Shown: positions 17,863 through 27,829, counted from the first letter of the stretch. The stretch: DNA of 64,000 bases from Campylobacter mucosalis (GCF_013372205.1 NZ_CP053831.1:682001-746000), one strand, 5' to 3'. Numbers and translations are program-made. The notes: generated by a model from the sequence alone, not told the origin.

Positions 17863-18651
17863 ATGATGAGATCTCTTTATACGTCAGCAACTGGTATGAT
17901 CGCTCAGCAGACGCAAATAGACGTAACCACTCACAATATAGCAAACGTAAATACTTATGGATATAAGAAAAATAGGGCAGAATTTGCTGATCTTATGTAT
18001 CAGGTTATGGAGTATGCAGGCACGGCTACAAGTCAGACTACAACAAGTCCAACTGGTATAGAGGTCGGTCTTGGCGTTCGTCCAACTGCGATAAATAAAA
18101 TTTTCTCGCAAGGATATTTTAAAGAGACTAGTAACAACCTTGATGTTGTTATTGCTGGTGATGGTTTTTTTCAAATTCAGCTGCCTGACGGCACGACCGC
18201 TTATACTAGAAATGGTGCGTTTAAGCTTGATGCAAACGGTACGATAGTAAATTCAGACGGCTATCAGCTAATCCCGCAAATTACCATACCAGCAAACGCA
18301 ACCCAAATTTCAATCGGCACAGATGGCACTGTTTCAGTGCTTCAGGCTGGTGAAACTGATATGGCACAAATAGGGCAGATAGAACTTGCAAATTTTATAA
18401 ACCCAGCGGGACTTCACTCTATGGGCGATAATAACTATCTTGAAACATCTGCGAGTGGAAACGTCGTAGTCGGCACGGCTGGGCTTGATGGACTTGGCAC
18501 TATACGTCAGGGATTTGTCGAGATGAGTAATGTTCAGCTTGTTGAGGAGATGACTGACTTAATCACTGGCCAAAGAGCGTATGAAGCCAACTCAAAGGGA
18601 ATAACCACGAGTGACGCTATGCTTGAGATAGTAAATGGACTTAAGAGGTAG
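17863..18651 (+). CDS. flgG: flagellar distal rod protein FlgG
   Basis: The 262-residue distal rod protein: MMRSLYTSATGMIAQQTQID, HNIANVNTYGYKKNRAEFADLMY, the central FFQIQLPDGTTAYTRNGAFK and C-terminal QGFVEMSNVQLVEEMTDLIT are all classic FlgG. Length is exactly usual (about 262). An AAAGGAT ribosome site precedes ATG at 17863. Likely transcribed with flgF from the sigma-54 promoter. Confidence 0.97.
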   Translation: MMRSLYTSATGMIAQQTQIDVTTHNIANVNTYGYKKNRAEFADLMYQVMEYAGTATSQTTTSPTGIEVGLGVRPTAINKIFSQGYFKETSNNLDVVIAGDGFFQIQLPDGTTAYTRNGAFKLDANGTIVNSDGYQLIPQITIPANATQISIGTDGTVSVLQAGETDMAQIGQIELANFINPAGLHSMGDNNYLETSASGNVVVGTAGLDGLGTIRQGFVEMSNVQLVEEMTDLITGQRAYEANSKGITTSDAMLEIVNGLKR

Positions 18652-18654
18652 AAA

Positions 18655-18792
18655 ATGACTTATATGCTTTTACTCGTTAGTTTTATACTTGTTATTTGGG
18701 TGGTTGATGTGTTGTATTTTTCAGCTAAAGACACAAACATTGCTCTTAAACGTAGACATATTAGGCAGACGAAAAATAGGAATTTATTATAA
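18655..18792 (+). CDS. 45-residue single-span membrane protein
   Basis: A short ORF starting three bases after flgG, with an AGAGG ribosome site inside the end of flgG. MTYMLLLVSFILVIWVVDVL forms one membrane helix, followed by a basic tail (LKRRHIRQTKNRNLL), so N-out/C-in by the positive-inside rule. I do not recognise it and know no equivalent after C. jejuni flgG. Tight coupling to flgG suggests co-expression with the rod genes; a role in flagellar assembly is only a guess. Confidence 0.5.
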   Translation: MTYMLLLVSFILVIWVVDVLYFSAKDTNIALKRRHIRQTKNRNLL

Positions 18793-18852
18793 GATACTTT
18801 GGGTTTGTTTAGCCAAAAGTATCTTCTACTGCTTACTTTTTTAAGGGAACTA

Positions 18853-19059
18853 GTGAATTTTAAAAGTGTTTTTAAGCTCTCAATACCCGTTTTTATGGGT
18901 TATTTTCCACTTGGTATTGCGTTTGGAATTTTAGCAAACAAGCTTGATGTGAGTGCCTTTATCGCAGTTGCTTTAAGTGCTCTTGCTTACGGCGGAGCGG
19001 CACAATTTATGATGATCTCGCTTTTTAGCGTTGGCACGAGTTTTTCTTTGCTCTTTTGA
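18853..19059 (+). pseudogene. truncated 5' copy of azlC
   Basis: GTG at 18853 after AAGGGA starts a frame reading MNFKSVFKLSIPVFMGYFPL, nearly the same as intact azlC at 20197, for about 64 residues. Identity ends at base 19044; after that five foreign residues lead to a stop. The first half of the gene has been duplicated or left behind by the insertion of the KilA-N segment; the fragment lacks most membrane segments and cannot be functional as a permease. Confidence 0.8.
18867..19044 (+). repeat. 178-bp direct repeat, left copy (azlC 5' end)
   Basis: Matches 20211-20388 at a constant offset of 1344 bases with three mismatches by my count (G/T, G/A and C/T), about 98% identity. The two copies flank the KilA-N pseudogene. 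Confidence 0.9.
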
Positions 19060-19149
19060 GAAATAATTACCAATAGGAAGCGTTTTGTATATTGCTAAAT
19101 ATTCTTTTAAGCGGATGTTTACAATTCTCCTTTCATTAAAAATTAAAAT

Positions 19150-19950
19150 TTATTTTTTATCTGTCAATAATGCAATATTCCTTTGCTCCAATTTTTCTAA
19201 GGACAACATCTGATTTCTTGCCAGTTTTCTAAGTTCTATCATTCTTTCTTTTTGTTCTAGCTCTTTCTCAATTAAGATAGCATTATAACTTTCCATATTT
19301 GCAAGCACTAAAAGTTCATTTAAACTGGCATAATCTCTCATATTTCCCTTTAAATTTTTATTTTCTTCTCGCCACTCTTTAGCCGTTTTGTTAAACAAAG
19401 CAACATTTAGCATATCTGCTTCACTAGCATACTTAAAGTCTAACTAAATCATTTAGCAGATAGGTTTTAATCGCATCTGTATGAATTTTATAGTTGATTT
19501 TTGAAATTTCACGATGCAAATTCCAAGTTAAGGATAGTTTTGAGGTTTTATCAGATTTTAATCTCTTGTAATCCTGAATAATATACAATTTAAACTCTCA
19601 CTATGTGCGTATGTTCCTCCATATCTACCCGATTTAGAAACAATACCTTTTGCGTTAGTATTATCTATCCATTTTTGTGGGGTCATTGTAAATCTATTTA
19701 AACCTGCTTCCATTTTAAACGTGTCGAATTGCACACGGTTAAATTTTTCGTTATTTAAAATTTCCCACAATCCTATAAATTCCAATGTGTTTTTATTTCT
19801 CATCCAATTTTGAATAACAAATCTTGGGTCATCCCCATTCTTATACTTTGCAATATCAGTTAGGCTAATATAATCATTTTTAAAGTCTTCTGTATAAACT
19901 TCTATGCTAAATCCATTGGCTTCTATTTTTTCTTTTTTTATTTTAGACAT
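19150..19950 (-). pseudogene. KilA-N domain protein, broken by two deletions
   Basis: ATG at 19950 follows AAAGGAAAA and opens a KilA-N frame (residues about 16-90: ISLTDIAKYKNGDDPRFVIQ, FIGLWEILNNE, WIDNTNAKGIVSKSGRYGGT). After TYAHS the frame is lost. A second frame continues FKLYIIQDYKRLKSDKTSKL and NLHREISKINYKIHTDAIKT, and the original frame type resumes as MLNVALFNKTAKEW to the end (coiled coil EKELEQKERMIELRK). Compared with intact relatives I remember, about 12 residues are missing at the first join and a few at the second. KilA-N proteins are phage- and island-associated, probably DNA-binding. Confidence 0.75.
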
Positions 19951-19959
19951 AAGTTTTCC

Positions 19960-20196
19960 TTTCACTTAAAATTAAAACCACTTTAATTTTTTACGCCATA
20001 TGTGTTCCTATATATATTCCATAATAACATCACACAAATTTCCATCTCCAAAACCTGACTGAATCATTATAAATATTTTTGTCGTTATTTTTCTTTGCAC
20101 TAATTATTTGTAATTTCCATAATTTTATCCAGCTATTAAAAAATTAAAATCTAATTAAAATTTTTTTGATATTATACACGCTTTTTAAGGAATTTT
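19960..20196. other. AT-rich junction region without an intact gene
   Basis: Between the KilA-N pseudogene and intact azlC there is no complete ORF. The minus strand holds a short reading MIQSGFGDGNLCDVIMEYI, which resembles a protein C-terminus and may be a gene remnant. The right end supplies the azlC promoter region (GATATTAT) and its AAGGAA ribosome site. Confidence 0.4.
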
Positions 20197-20859
20197 ATGA
20201 AGTTTGCGGATGTTTTTAAGCTCTCAATACCCGTTTTTATGGGTTATTTTCCACTTGGTATTGCGTTTGGAATTTTATCAAACAAGCTTGATATGAGTGC
20301 CTTTATTGCAGTTGCTTTAAGTGCTCTTGCTTACGGCGGAGCGGCACAATTTATGATGATCTCGCTTTTTAGCGTTGGCACGAGTTTTATAGAGGTCTTT
20401 ATCGTTTCATATCTTGTAAATTTGCGTCACACTTTTTACGGACTTGCTTTGCTTAGAGATTATAAATATTTGAAATTTCGCATTTTTAATATAGCAACCT
20501 TAACTGATGAAACCTTTGCGATTTTTAAAAGCCTAAAAATTGACGATATAAACGAGCGAAGTTATGTTTTTACGTGGCTAAATTTTCTCTCTTGGTCTTA
20601 CTGGCTACTTGGGACGATTTTTGGCTGTGTGTTTGGGAATTTAATTACGATTGATATGAGCGGTTTGGAGTTTAGTTTAACTGCACTTTTTATTGTAATT
20701 GTAATTGAAATGTTTAAGAATGAGCGTAATTACAAGGTGCTTGGGGCAGCTACTTTATTTGGAATTTTAGGCGTTGCTTTGCTCCCACCAAAGCTACTTT
20801 TGGTTGGCTCAATGCTACTTTGTTTTATATTTATAGTGGCGTTTAAGGATAGATTATGA
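20197..20859 (+). CDS. azlC: branched-chain amino acid exporter subunit AzlC
   Basis: A 220-residue membrane protein of the AzlC/YgaZ family, the large subunit of a branched-chain amino acid exporter. It shows the family start VFMGYFPLGIAFGILSNKLD, then AYGGAAQFMMISLFSVG and VSYLVNLRHTFYGLAL. Six to seven hydrophobic segments are visible. Its stop overlaps azlD by four bases. The first 60 residues are duplicated at 18853. A TTTTTAAGGAA stretch gives the ribosome site for ATG at 20197. Confidence 0.9.
   Translation: MKFADVFKLSIPVFMGYFPLGIAFGILSNKLDMSAFIAVALSALAYGGAAQFMMISLFSVGTSFIEVFIVSYLVNLRHTFYGLALLRDYKYLKFRIFNIATLTDETFAIFKSLKIDDINERSYVFTWLNFLSWSYWLLGTIFGCVFGNLITIDMSGLEFSLTALFIVIVIEMFKNERNYKVLGAATLFGILGVALLPPKLLLVGSMLLCFIFIVAFKDRL
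20211..20388 (+). repeat. 178-bp direct repeat, right copy (within azlC)
   Basis: Right-hand partner of 18867-19044; this copy continues into the complete azlC. Confidence 0.9.
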
Positions 20860-21191
20860 TAAGTGTAAATTCGTCTGAGTGGCTTTTGTTTTTGGCAGTT
20901 TTAGCAAGTGCGGCGGCGACATTTTTAACTCGTGTTTTGCCGTTTTATGCTATGAAAAACTACAAACCAAAGCTATGGCTTGAAGCTACTCAAAAGCATA
21001 TGGGACTTATGATAATGGTTGTTTTGGTTTGCTATGGACTAAAGGATACAAAATTTAATGTATATCCGTATGGACTAAATGAAATTTTAGCCGTTTTAAC
21101 GGCGATTTTGGTGCATTTAAAATTTAAAAATGCACTCTTAAGTATTGTTGTTTCGACTGCTGTTTTTATGTTTTGTCTTAGAATTTTTTGA
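20856..21191 (+). CDS. azlD: branched-chain amino acid exporter small subunit AzlD
   Basis: A 111-residue membrane protein with four hydrophobic segments, of the AzlD/YgaH type: LLFLAVLASAAATFLTRVLP, then MGLMIMVVLVCYGL and ILAVLTAILVHLKF. It overlaps azlC by four bases (ATGA) and is always its partner. Together they export branched-chain amino acids (possibly methionine). Confidence 0.88.
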   Translation: MISVNSSEWLLFLAVLASAAATFLTRVLPFYAMKNYKPKLWLEATQKHMGLMIMVVLVCYGLKDTKFNVYPYGLNEILAVLTAILVHLKFKNALLSIVVSTAVFMFCLRIF

Positions 21192-21228
21192 AATTTAGAT
21201 TTTAAGTTTATTTTTTTAAAAGCACTAG

Positions 21229-21234
21229 TATAAT
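21229..21234 (+). promoter_or_regulatory. -10 box for ansB
   Basis: TATAAT in AGTATAATTC, 55 bases before the ansB ATG, downstream of an A/T-rich run. An AAAGGAGAAAA ribosome site lies directly before the start. Confidence 0.5.
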
Positions 21235-21252
21235 TCTTTGAAAAGTTTGTAA

Positions 21253-22338
<1,086 letters not shown>

Positions 22339-22347
22339 GTTAAAAAT

Positions 22348-22371
22348 AGGCGTTGTATCACCACAACGCCT
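22348..22371. terminator. bidirectional terminator between ansB and TonB receptor 2
   Basis: Perfect 9-bp inverted repeat AGGCGTTGT / ACAACGCCT with a 6-base loop ATCACC between convergent genes; outer bases GTTA...TAAC can extend the pairing. Confidence 0.7.
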
Positions 22372-22377
22372 CTAACT

Positions 22378-25305
22378 CTAAAAAGTTATCTCCCAAGAAA
22401 ATCTAAAATTCCTACGTGGTGCGTAAAATCTACCTATCCCAGCACCAGTGTTTTGATCTATTAAATTTGTCGTTCCAAAGGCTCTAATTGATCTAGCCTT
22501 ATCCCAAGTCATATATTTTGCATCAGTTATATTATAAACGCCAAAGCCAAAGCTGAAATTTTTAGTAGGCTTTGCGTAAGCTATCATATCAAAAACTTTG
22601 TAAGCACCGCTTCGCCAAGCTAATGTGCTATCTGTTACCCTTTTGCCTTGAACGAGCCTGTCAGGATCGGCAGCTTGTTGTTTCCAGTACATATTATAAG
22701 TATCCTCAGCTTTTTTAGCCGATACATCAGTTAAAAAGAAGTCTATGCCGTATTTATCATCAGGTGTAGAGTAGCCTATGCTATAGACTGAAGTAGTTGG
22801 TTGGATAGCATTCATAGGTATGTCGCCGTTCATTTTGCCTTTTTGACGTGTAAATTTATATCCAAATCTAAAGCCTTTTAATTTGTCGCTTATATCGCCA
22901 AGCTCGATGCGTGAATTTACTTCAAAGCCCTTAACCTCAGCACTATCTCTATTTATATTTTGCCAAAATGGATATTTTAAATAACTATCTGTAACCTCTC
23001 TTCGTCCTATATAGACTAAATCTATAAAATTTGTATAGTCTGTTTTAAAAAAATTAAATGTAGCAAAGCTGTTGTTGTTATGAAAGGTTACTGCTAACTC
23101 TTTAGTTTTGGCAATTTCTGCTTTTAAATTTGTATTTGGTGCTATTGAAAAGCTAGGGTGTTTAAAGGTCATATAGACTTCATCAGAGGTTGGTGCACGA
23201 AAACCCTTTGAGTATTTTAGCTGAACTCTTAGCCAAGATAGCGGATCTAAATCAACCCCAAAGTTATACGAATTGCTTTTATACTCAGTTTTTCTTAAAA
23301 GCAGGGCTAAATTTTGAGCAAAATTTTGATTTACAATAGGACTGTTATACTTGCAATTATCTGTTTGGTTTAAGGCGCATGGCATAGATTTCATAATGCC
23401 TAAAATAAGCCCTTTTGGCACTGGCACACTCTCATCGTAGCTTGGATTGTGAGCGACCTTGTCGTAGCGGTAGTTTAGATCAAGTCCAAGCCACTCAAAA
23501 GTCTTTATATAATCGCCAACATAAACAGCACTCTCTTTGGTTTCAACAGGTATTAGGTAGCTATCGCGAAAATTTAGCCTATGCCTTGGCGTGGGATTTC
23601 CTCCGGTCCATTTGCTTGGATCTGGCTTGTATTGTCTTGGATCTGTGCCATCTACTTCTATATTTGGTATAAAATAGTCTTGCCACCACTGGATATCTTG
23701 CCCCATATATCCATCGGCATTTACCATTGATTTTTTGGTTTTTGCATGCATTGCACCATATTTTATAAAGTGTTCTGTGCTTAAAAGCTCAAATTCTTTA
23801 TCAAAGTCTATGTTAAATTGCTTAGTATCAGTATTTAAATCTCTATCATTATAGTTATCTGATGAGTAGCCTTCAGATTTTGGTACAACTATTTTTGCGT
23901 CTTCGATAGTGTTAAATCCGTTTTTGCTTCCACGTTTTACATCTATTTTGCCATATTTTTTGCCATTTATATTTACAGTTGTAATACTCCTATCTTCTTC
24001 TTTATATACTTCTTCCCATTTCTCATTTTGTTTAACAAAGACTCTAAATTTCTTAGAACAGTCTAGTTTAGAACAGTCTATTAAATTTTGTATAGCATTA
24101 GCCTCTCTATAATCACTAAGCTCCTTGCCATTAGCAGTGTATTTAAGAGCTGTGCTCCATCTTTTGGAAACTTTTTCTGCTTTGACTTCATTACCATTAC
24201 TATCTACTACTTTAATAACGCCTGAGCTATCATCTAGCTTTAAGCCATCATTATTTCTAACACCAACACACTTATCCCCACTACAATAATCATCCGTCCT
24301 TGCTTTGTTTTTTATTCGCTGATTTGAGTATGAAATTTTTACACTGTCCCAAAAAGGTGTCTGCGTAAAGCTTTCAAAGGTATACTGCACATTTTTTCTA
24401 GTTGATTTATCGTTGGTTTTTCTCTCTCCATAAGTTTCGATATCTTTTTGGTTTTGTATAGTATTTAGCACATAAGATAGATCCTGACCTTGTGAGCTAA
24501 GCCTTGAGTTATCAATAGCTACGCCAAAACGCTGGTTTTCAAAAGGCTCAAAGCCTATTTTTACCAATGTGCTCTTTCTACTTATATCGTATGGATCGGC
24601 TTTTTCGCGAGTTTTGCCAACAGCAGCTCTATCCTCTTCATTGCTTTCATAAATGTTATAAAAGTAGTTTTTATGCTCGTGTCCGTTACGTTGTGTGTTT
24701 ACGATAAGCACGTCAAACCACTTAAATTTAGCCGCCGCAGTAATTGATCTAAATTTTTGATCATCTACACTTTGAAATCCATTTTTGAAAGAAAAATGAT
24801 AATTTTTATCTATTAAAAAATCTTTTGCGTCTTTTGTTTCAAAGCTCACACCCCCCCCCAAAGCACCACTTCCACTCTTTACAGAGTCAGCTCCTTTTGT
24901 TATGGTTGCCATTTTGACATTTTCCATCTCTATGCCATTTCTTGTGTTGTTAAAATTTCCATATCCCTCAAAAAGCTCTTTAAAACCTTGAGAGCTAAGC
25001 GTCTCAGCCTGTCTAAGCCCGTCTATTGTGATACCAACTCTGTTTTCATCAACACCACGAATGGCATACCCACTAGCGCCCATTCTGCCAGTTTCAACTA
25101 CGCTTACGCCTGTTTCGTATCTTACTAAATCCCTACTATCAGTAACTTGCTGTTTATTTATTGTCTCAGCGTCTATTTTGCGCTCTCCTACTCTTTTATC
25201 CTTTATCTGTTCATTTGCAGTTACGCTAATCTCGTCGAAATTAACCTCATTTGTTTGAGAGTATAAGTTTAAACACAAAATAAACGAAAGATATATTTTT
25301 CTCAT
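22378..25305 (-). CDS. TonB-dependent receptor, hemoglobin/transferrin/lactoferrin type, phase-variable (paralogue 2)
   Basis: A 975-residue outer-membrane receptor, paralogous to the one at 13.7-16.8 kb throughout: signal peptide MRKIYLSFILCLNLYSQ, TonB-box-like NFDEISVTA, plug with GASGYAIRGVDENRVGITID, and C-terminal NFRFSWEITF. A G9 run at codons 149-152 inside the plug motif SGALGGGVSFETKD is in frame, so the gene is ON in this sequence; a slip would remove the whole barrel. The extracellular loops differ strongly between the two receptors, suggesting different ligands. A Fur-box-like site precedes it. Confidence 0.9.
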   Translation of the reverse strand: MRKIYLSFILCLNLYSQTNEVNFDEISVTANEQIKDKRVGERKIDAETINKQQVTDSRDLVRYETGVSVVETGRMGASGYAIRGVDENRVGITIDGLRQAETLSSQGFKELFEGYGNFNNTRNGIEMENVKMATITKGADSVKSGSGALGGGVSFETKDAKDFLIDKNYHFSFKNGFQSVDDQKFRSITAAAKFKWFDVLIVNTQRNGHEHKNYFYNIYESNEEDRAAVGKTREKADPYDISRKSTLVKIGFEPFENQRFGVAIDNSRLSSQGQDLSYVLNTIQNQKDIETYGERKTNDKSTRKNVQYTFESFTQTPFWDSVKISYSNQRIKNKARTDDYCSGDKCVGVRNNDGLKLDDSSGVIKVVDSNGNEVKAEKVSKRWSTALKYTANGKELSDYREANAIQNLIDCSKLDCSKKFRVFVKQNEKWEEVYKEEDRSITTVNINGKKYGKIDVKRGSKNGFNTIEDAKIVVPKSEGYSSDNYNDRDLNTDTKQFNIDFDKEFELLSTEHFIKYGAMHAKTKKSMVNADGYMGQDIQWWQDYFIPNIEVDGTDPRQYKPDPSKWTGGNPTPRHRLNFRDSYLIPVETKESAVYVGDYIKTFEWLGLDLNYRYDKVAHNPSYDESVPVPKGLILGIMKSMPCALNQTDNCKYNSPIVNQNFAQNLALLLRKTEYKSNSYNFGVDLDPLSWLRVQLKYSKGFRAPTSDEVYMTFKHPSFSIAPNTNLKAEIAKTKELAVTFHNNNSFATFNFFKTDYTNFIDLVYIGRREVTDSYLKYPFWQNINRDSAEVKGFEVNSRIELGDISDKLKGFRFGYKFTRQKGKMNGDIPMNAIQPTTSVYSIGYSTPDDKYGIDFFLTDVSAKKAEDTYNMYWKQQAADPDRLVQGKRVTDSTLAWRSGAYKVFDMIAYAKPTKNFSFGFGVYNITDAKYMTWDKARSIRAFGTTNLIDQNTGAGIGRFYAPRRNFRFSWEITF
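24851..24859 (-). repeat. G9 homopolymer tract in TonB receptor 2
   Basis: Nine consecutive C on the plus strand encode Leu-Gly-Gly-Gly in the plug. In the paralogue the same motif is encoded without a long run, so the tract arose independently at a new site. Confidence 0.85.
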
Positions 25306-25329
25306 ATAAAAGCCCCCAATTTTTATATT

Positions 25330-25350
25330 TGATTATAATATCGATTATTA
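25330..25350 (-). promoter_or_regulatory. Fur-box-like element before TonB receptor 2
   Basis: TGATTATAATATCGATTATT includes two ATTAT-type half-sites in inverted order around AATAT, 25-45 bases before the receptor ATG; it also contains a minus-strand TATAAT-like sequence. Iron control is inferred. Confidence 0.45.
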
Positions 25351-25426
25351 ATTTAAAGGTGGAATTTTATAATAATTTATTTTATGGATTGCTTAAAATT
25401 TTGTTTATTTTTTATTTACGGACGCA

Positions 25427-26185
25427 TTAAAAATTTAATGCGTCACTTGTATATGGCAGTATAAGATAGTTTTTTGTATTTACACAAAATTCCAAAGCGT
25501 TTTGCATTTGTTGAGTGCTAACCCCATAAACTTTAGCCAGTTCAGAGTATAGTTGCGTGGCGTCGCTTAGCTGGTGCTTTGCATAAAACATCAAAAGAGT
25601 GGCTCCAATGCCGATAAAATCGTAGCCAAATTTATACATAAATTTTATTAAAGCATAGGTTTGATGAGGTTGCATATCATCGATAAAATATCCATTTAGC
25701 ATACGTGCAAAACACTCATACGGCTTTGTTGTATGGCAAAGATACACATCAATCTCCTCATCTAAAAATTTTGCGTCATTGTAGGCTAGTTCGCTTAGCA
25801 GTTTTATTTTTTCGCCTTTATTTAGATTTACCTTTGAATAAAATTCGCTTAGCTGTGTATCTTTTGCATTAAGGATTGATAAAATATGCTCAAATTTTGC
25901 TACTTCGCTATCTGGTTGTTTTTGTGTGTCAAAGTAGTATTCGCCAGATGAAGCGTGCTCGCTAGTGTGTTCGCACTGGGTTGAGTTTTCAAACACAAAA
26001 AGCGGTCTTTTATCAGGATATTGCTCGAGCAAATTTTCATAAGCAATTATCGTTGCTTTCATATTCCGCTCTGTTTTTAAAATACCATACTTTGCCATAT
26101 CCAAAGCATTTGGGATTATGTCTAGCTGAATTATTGAGGATGGATTAAAAAGATGATTGTAAATTCTAGTAACTGCTCTTAACAC
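25427..26185 (-). CDS. hypothetical protein, 252 aa
   Basis: I do not recognise this gene. It starts with GTG at 26185 after AGGAG and encodes a soluble, mostly helical protein without a signal peptide. The N-terminus has LRAVTRIYNHLFNPSSIIQL; a His/Glu/Ser-rich stretch CEHTSEHASSGEYYF lies near residues 71-85; the rest is a helical region with Tyr- and Phe-rich segments. It ends at 25427, and is divergent from leuD with an 87-base shared promoter gap. Composition is ordinary for this genome. Its function is unknown. Confidence 0.75.
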   Translation of the reverse strand: MLRAVTRIYNHLFNPSSIIQLDIIPNALDMAKYGILKTERNMKATIIAYENLLEQYPDKRPLFVFENSTQCEHTSEHASSGEYYFDTQKQPDSEVAKFEHILSILNAKDTQLSEFYSKVNLNKGEKIKLLSELAYNDAKFLDEEIDVYLCHTTKPYECFARMLNGYFIDDMQPHQTYALIKFMYKFGYDFIGIGATLLMFYAKHQLSDATQLYSELAKVYGVSTQQMQNALEFCVNTKNYLILPYTSDALNF

Positions 26186-26272
26186 GACACTCCTTTTGGC
26201 GTAATTCTACACCAAAAAATGTAAAATTTAGCTTTTTTGGGTTAAAATACCCCAAAATTTCAAGGGGTTATT

Positions 26273-26758
26273 ATGAAAAATGCAAAAGTATGGAAATTTG
26301 GAGATAATATCGATACAGACATCATCATAGCGGCAAGATATTTAAACACGTCTGATGAAAATGAACTTGCAAAACACATTATGGAAGACGCAGATCCTAC
26401 GTTCAGTAAAAAAATAGCAAATGGCGATATTATTGTAGCTGGAGAGAATTTCGGCTGTGGTAGCTCACGCGAACACGCTCCATTAGCACTTAAGGCTGCT
26501 GGTATAGGTGCTGTTATTGCTAAGAGTTTTGCTAGGATTTTTTACCGCAATAGCTTTAATACTGGGCTTTTGATTCTTGAGATTAAAGAAACCGACGAGA
26601 TAAACGAAGGCGACGAGCTTGGCATAGATATTGACGCTGGTGTGATAAAGAATTTTACAACTAAAAAAGAGTATAAATTTAACGCCATACCGCCATTTAT
26701 GCAAGAGCTTATAAAGGCTGGTGGGCTGATACAATATGCAAAAGAGAATTTGAGGTAG
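26273..26758 (+). CDS. leuD: 3-isopropylmalate dehydratase small subunit
   Basis: A 161-residue swivel-domain subunit of the leucine-pathway isomerase. KFGDNIDTDIIIAARYLN at the start and ENFGCGSSREHAPLALK in the middle are invariant features; KSFARIFYRNSFNTGLL follows. It needs LeuC, which is not in this window. It is followed three bases later by leuB, so the two are co-transcribed; in C. jejuni leuC and leuA are in the same operon, so this arrangement is split or rearranged. Confidence 0.95.
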   Translation: MKNAKVWKFGDNIDTDIIIAARYLNTSDENELAKHIMEDADPTFSKKIANGDIIVAGENFGCGSSREHAPLALKAAGIGAVIAKSFARIFYRNSFNTGLLILEIKETDEINEGDELGIDIDAGVIKNFTTKKEYKFNAIPPFMQELIKAGGLIQYAKENLR

Positions 26759-26761
26759 AAA

Positions 26762-27829
26762 ATGGCAAAAAGATATAGAATTTGCGTTATAAAGGGCGAT
26801 GGTATTGGTCCTGAGATCGTAGATGAGGCGATAAAGGTTCTTGACGTTGTTAGTGATAAATTTGGCTTTAGTATAGACTATGACTATAAGCTTATGGGCG
26901 GAGCTGCTTACGATGTTTTTGGCGAACCGCTTCCAGATGAAACGCTCCAAAGTGCCCTAAACTCAGACGCTGTGCTTTTTGGTGCGATAGGTGGGCAAAA
27001 GTGGGATAACCTGCCACGCGATAAACGCCCAGAAAGCGGACTTTTAAAGCTTAGAAAGAGCCTAGAGGCGTTTGCAAACCTTAGACCTGCTATGATATAT
27101 GACGAACTAGTAAGTGCTAGCACGCTAAAGCCTGAAGTATTACAAGATGTCGATATACTCGTTGTTCGTGAGCTAACTGGCGGGATTTATTTTGGGCAAC
27201 CACGAAAAAAAGAGGTAGATAGTGCGTTTAACACGATGATTTACAGCCGCCAGGAGATAGAAAGAATCGCCAAAATAGCGTTTGAAGCGGCAAAAAAACG
27301 TAAAAAACGCGTATGCATGGTGGATAAAGCAAATGTGCTAGAAGCTAGTCAGCTTTGGCGTGAAGTAACAAGCGAGGTTGCTAAAAACTATCCTGATATA
27401 AGCCTTGAGTTTATGTATGTAGATAATGCAGCTATGCAGTTAGTGCGTAATCCACGCCAATTTGATGTTATTTTAACCGAGAATTTGTTTGGTGATATTT
27501 TAAGTGATGAGGCTAGTATGGTTGTGGGTTCAATAGGGCTTCTTCCAAGTGCTTCAATAGGCGGAAAAGTTGGCATTTACGAGCCTATACACGGCTCAGC
27601 CCCAGACATCGCAGGGCAGGGCATAGCAAATCCGATTGCTACAATCCTAAGCGGTGCTTTAATGTTAAGATATGCGCTAAATGAAGAAGAGGCCGCAAGT
27701 GCTATTGAAAATGCTGTTAAAAAGGCTCTTAGCGATGGGTATCGCACAAAGGATATATCGGCTTTTGGTGCTAAAGAAATTTGCACTACATCTGAAATGG
27801 GTAGCATAATCTCAGGATATATAAAATAA
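26762..27829 (+). CDS. leuB: 3-isopropylmalate dehydrogenase
   Basis: A 355-residue NAD-dependent enzyme oxidising 3-isopropylmalate. [19 protein letters not shown] at the start, [13 protein letters not shown] in the middle, and [20 protein letters not shown] then [19 protein letters not shown] at the end are the family signatures for substrate, Mg and NAD binding. Its stop overlaps the following ORF by one base (TAATG). Confidence 0.96.
   Translation: MAKRYRICVIKGDGIGPEIVDEAIKVLDVVSDKFGFSIDYDYKLMGGAAYDVFGEPLPDETLQSALNSDAVLFGAIGGQKWDNLPRDKRPESGLLKLRKSLEAFANLRPAMIYDELVSASTLKPEVLQDVDILVVRELTGGIYFGQPRKKEVDSAFNTMIYSRQEIERIAKIAFEAAKKRKKRVCMVDKANVLEASQLWREVTSEVAKNYPDISLEFMYVDNAAMQLVRNPRQFDVILTENLFGDILSDEASMVVGSIGLLPSASIGGKVGIYEPIHGSAPDIAGQGIANPIATILSGALMLRYALNEEEAASAIENAVKKALSDGYRTKDISAFGAKEICTTSEMGSIISGYIK

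Noticed and set aside
18799-18852. Upstream extension of the azlC fragment to a TTG at 18799
   Set aside because: The GTG at 18853 with AAGGGA before it matches the start of the intact azlC; the extension has no similarity.
26483-26950. Minus-strand ORF of 155 codons over leuD and leuB
   Set aside because: Lies opposite two unmistakable enzymes, crosses their junction, and its start is in coding sequence; shadow frame.
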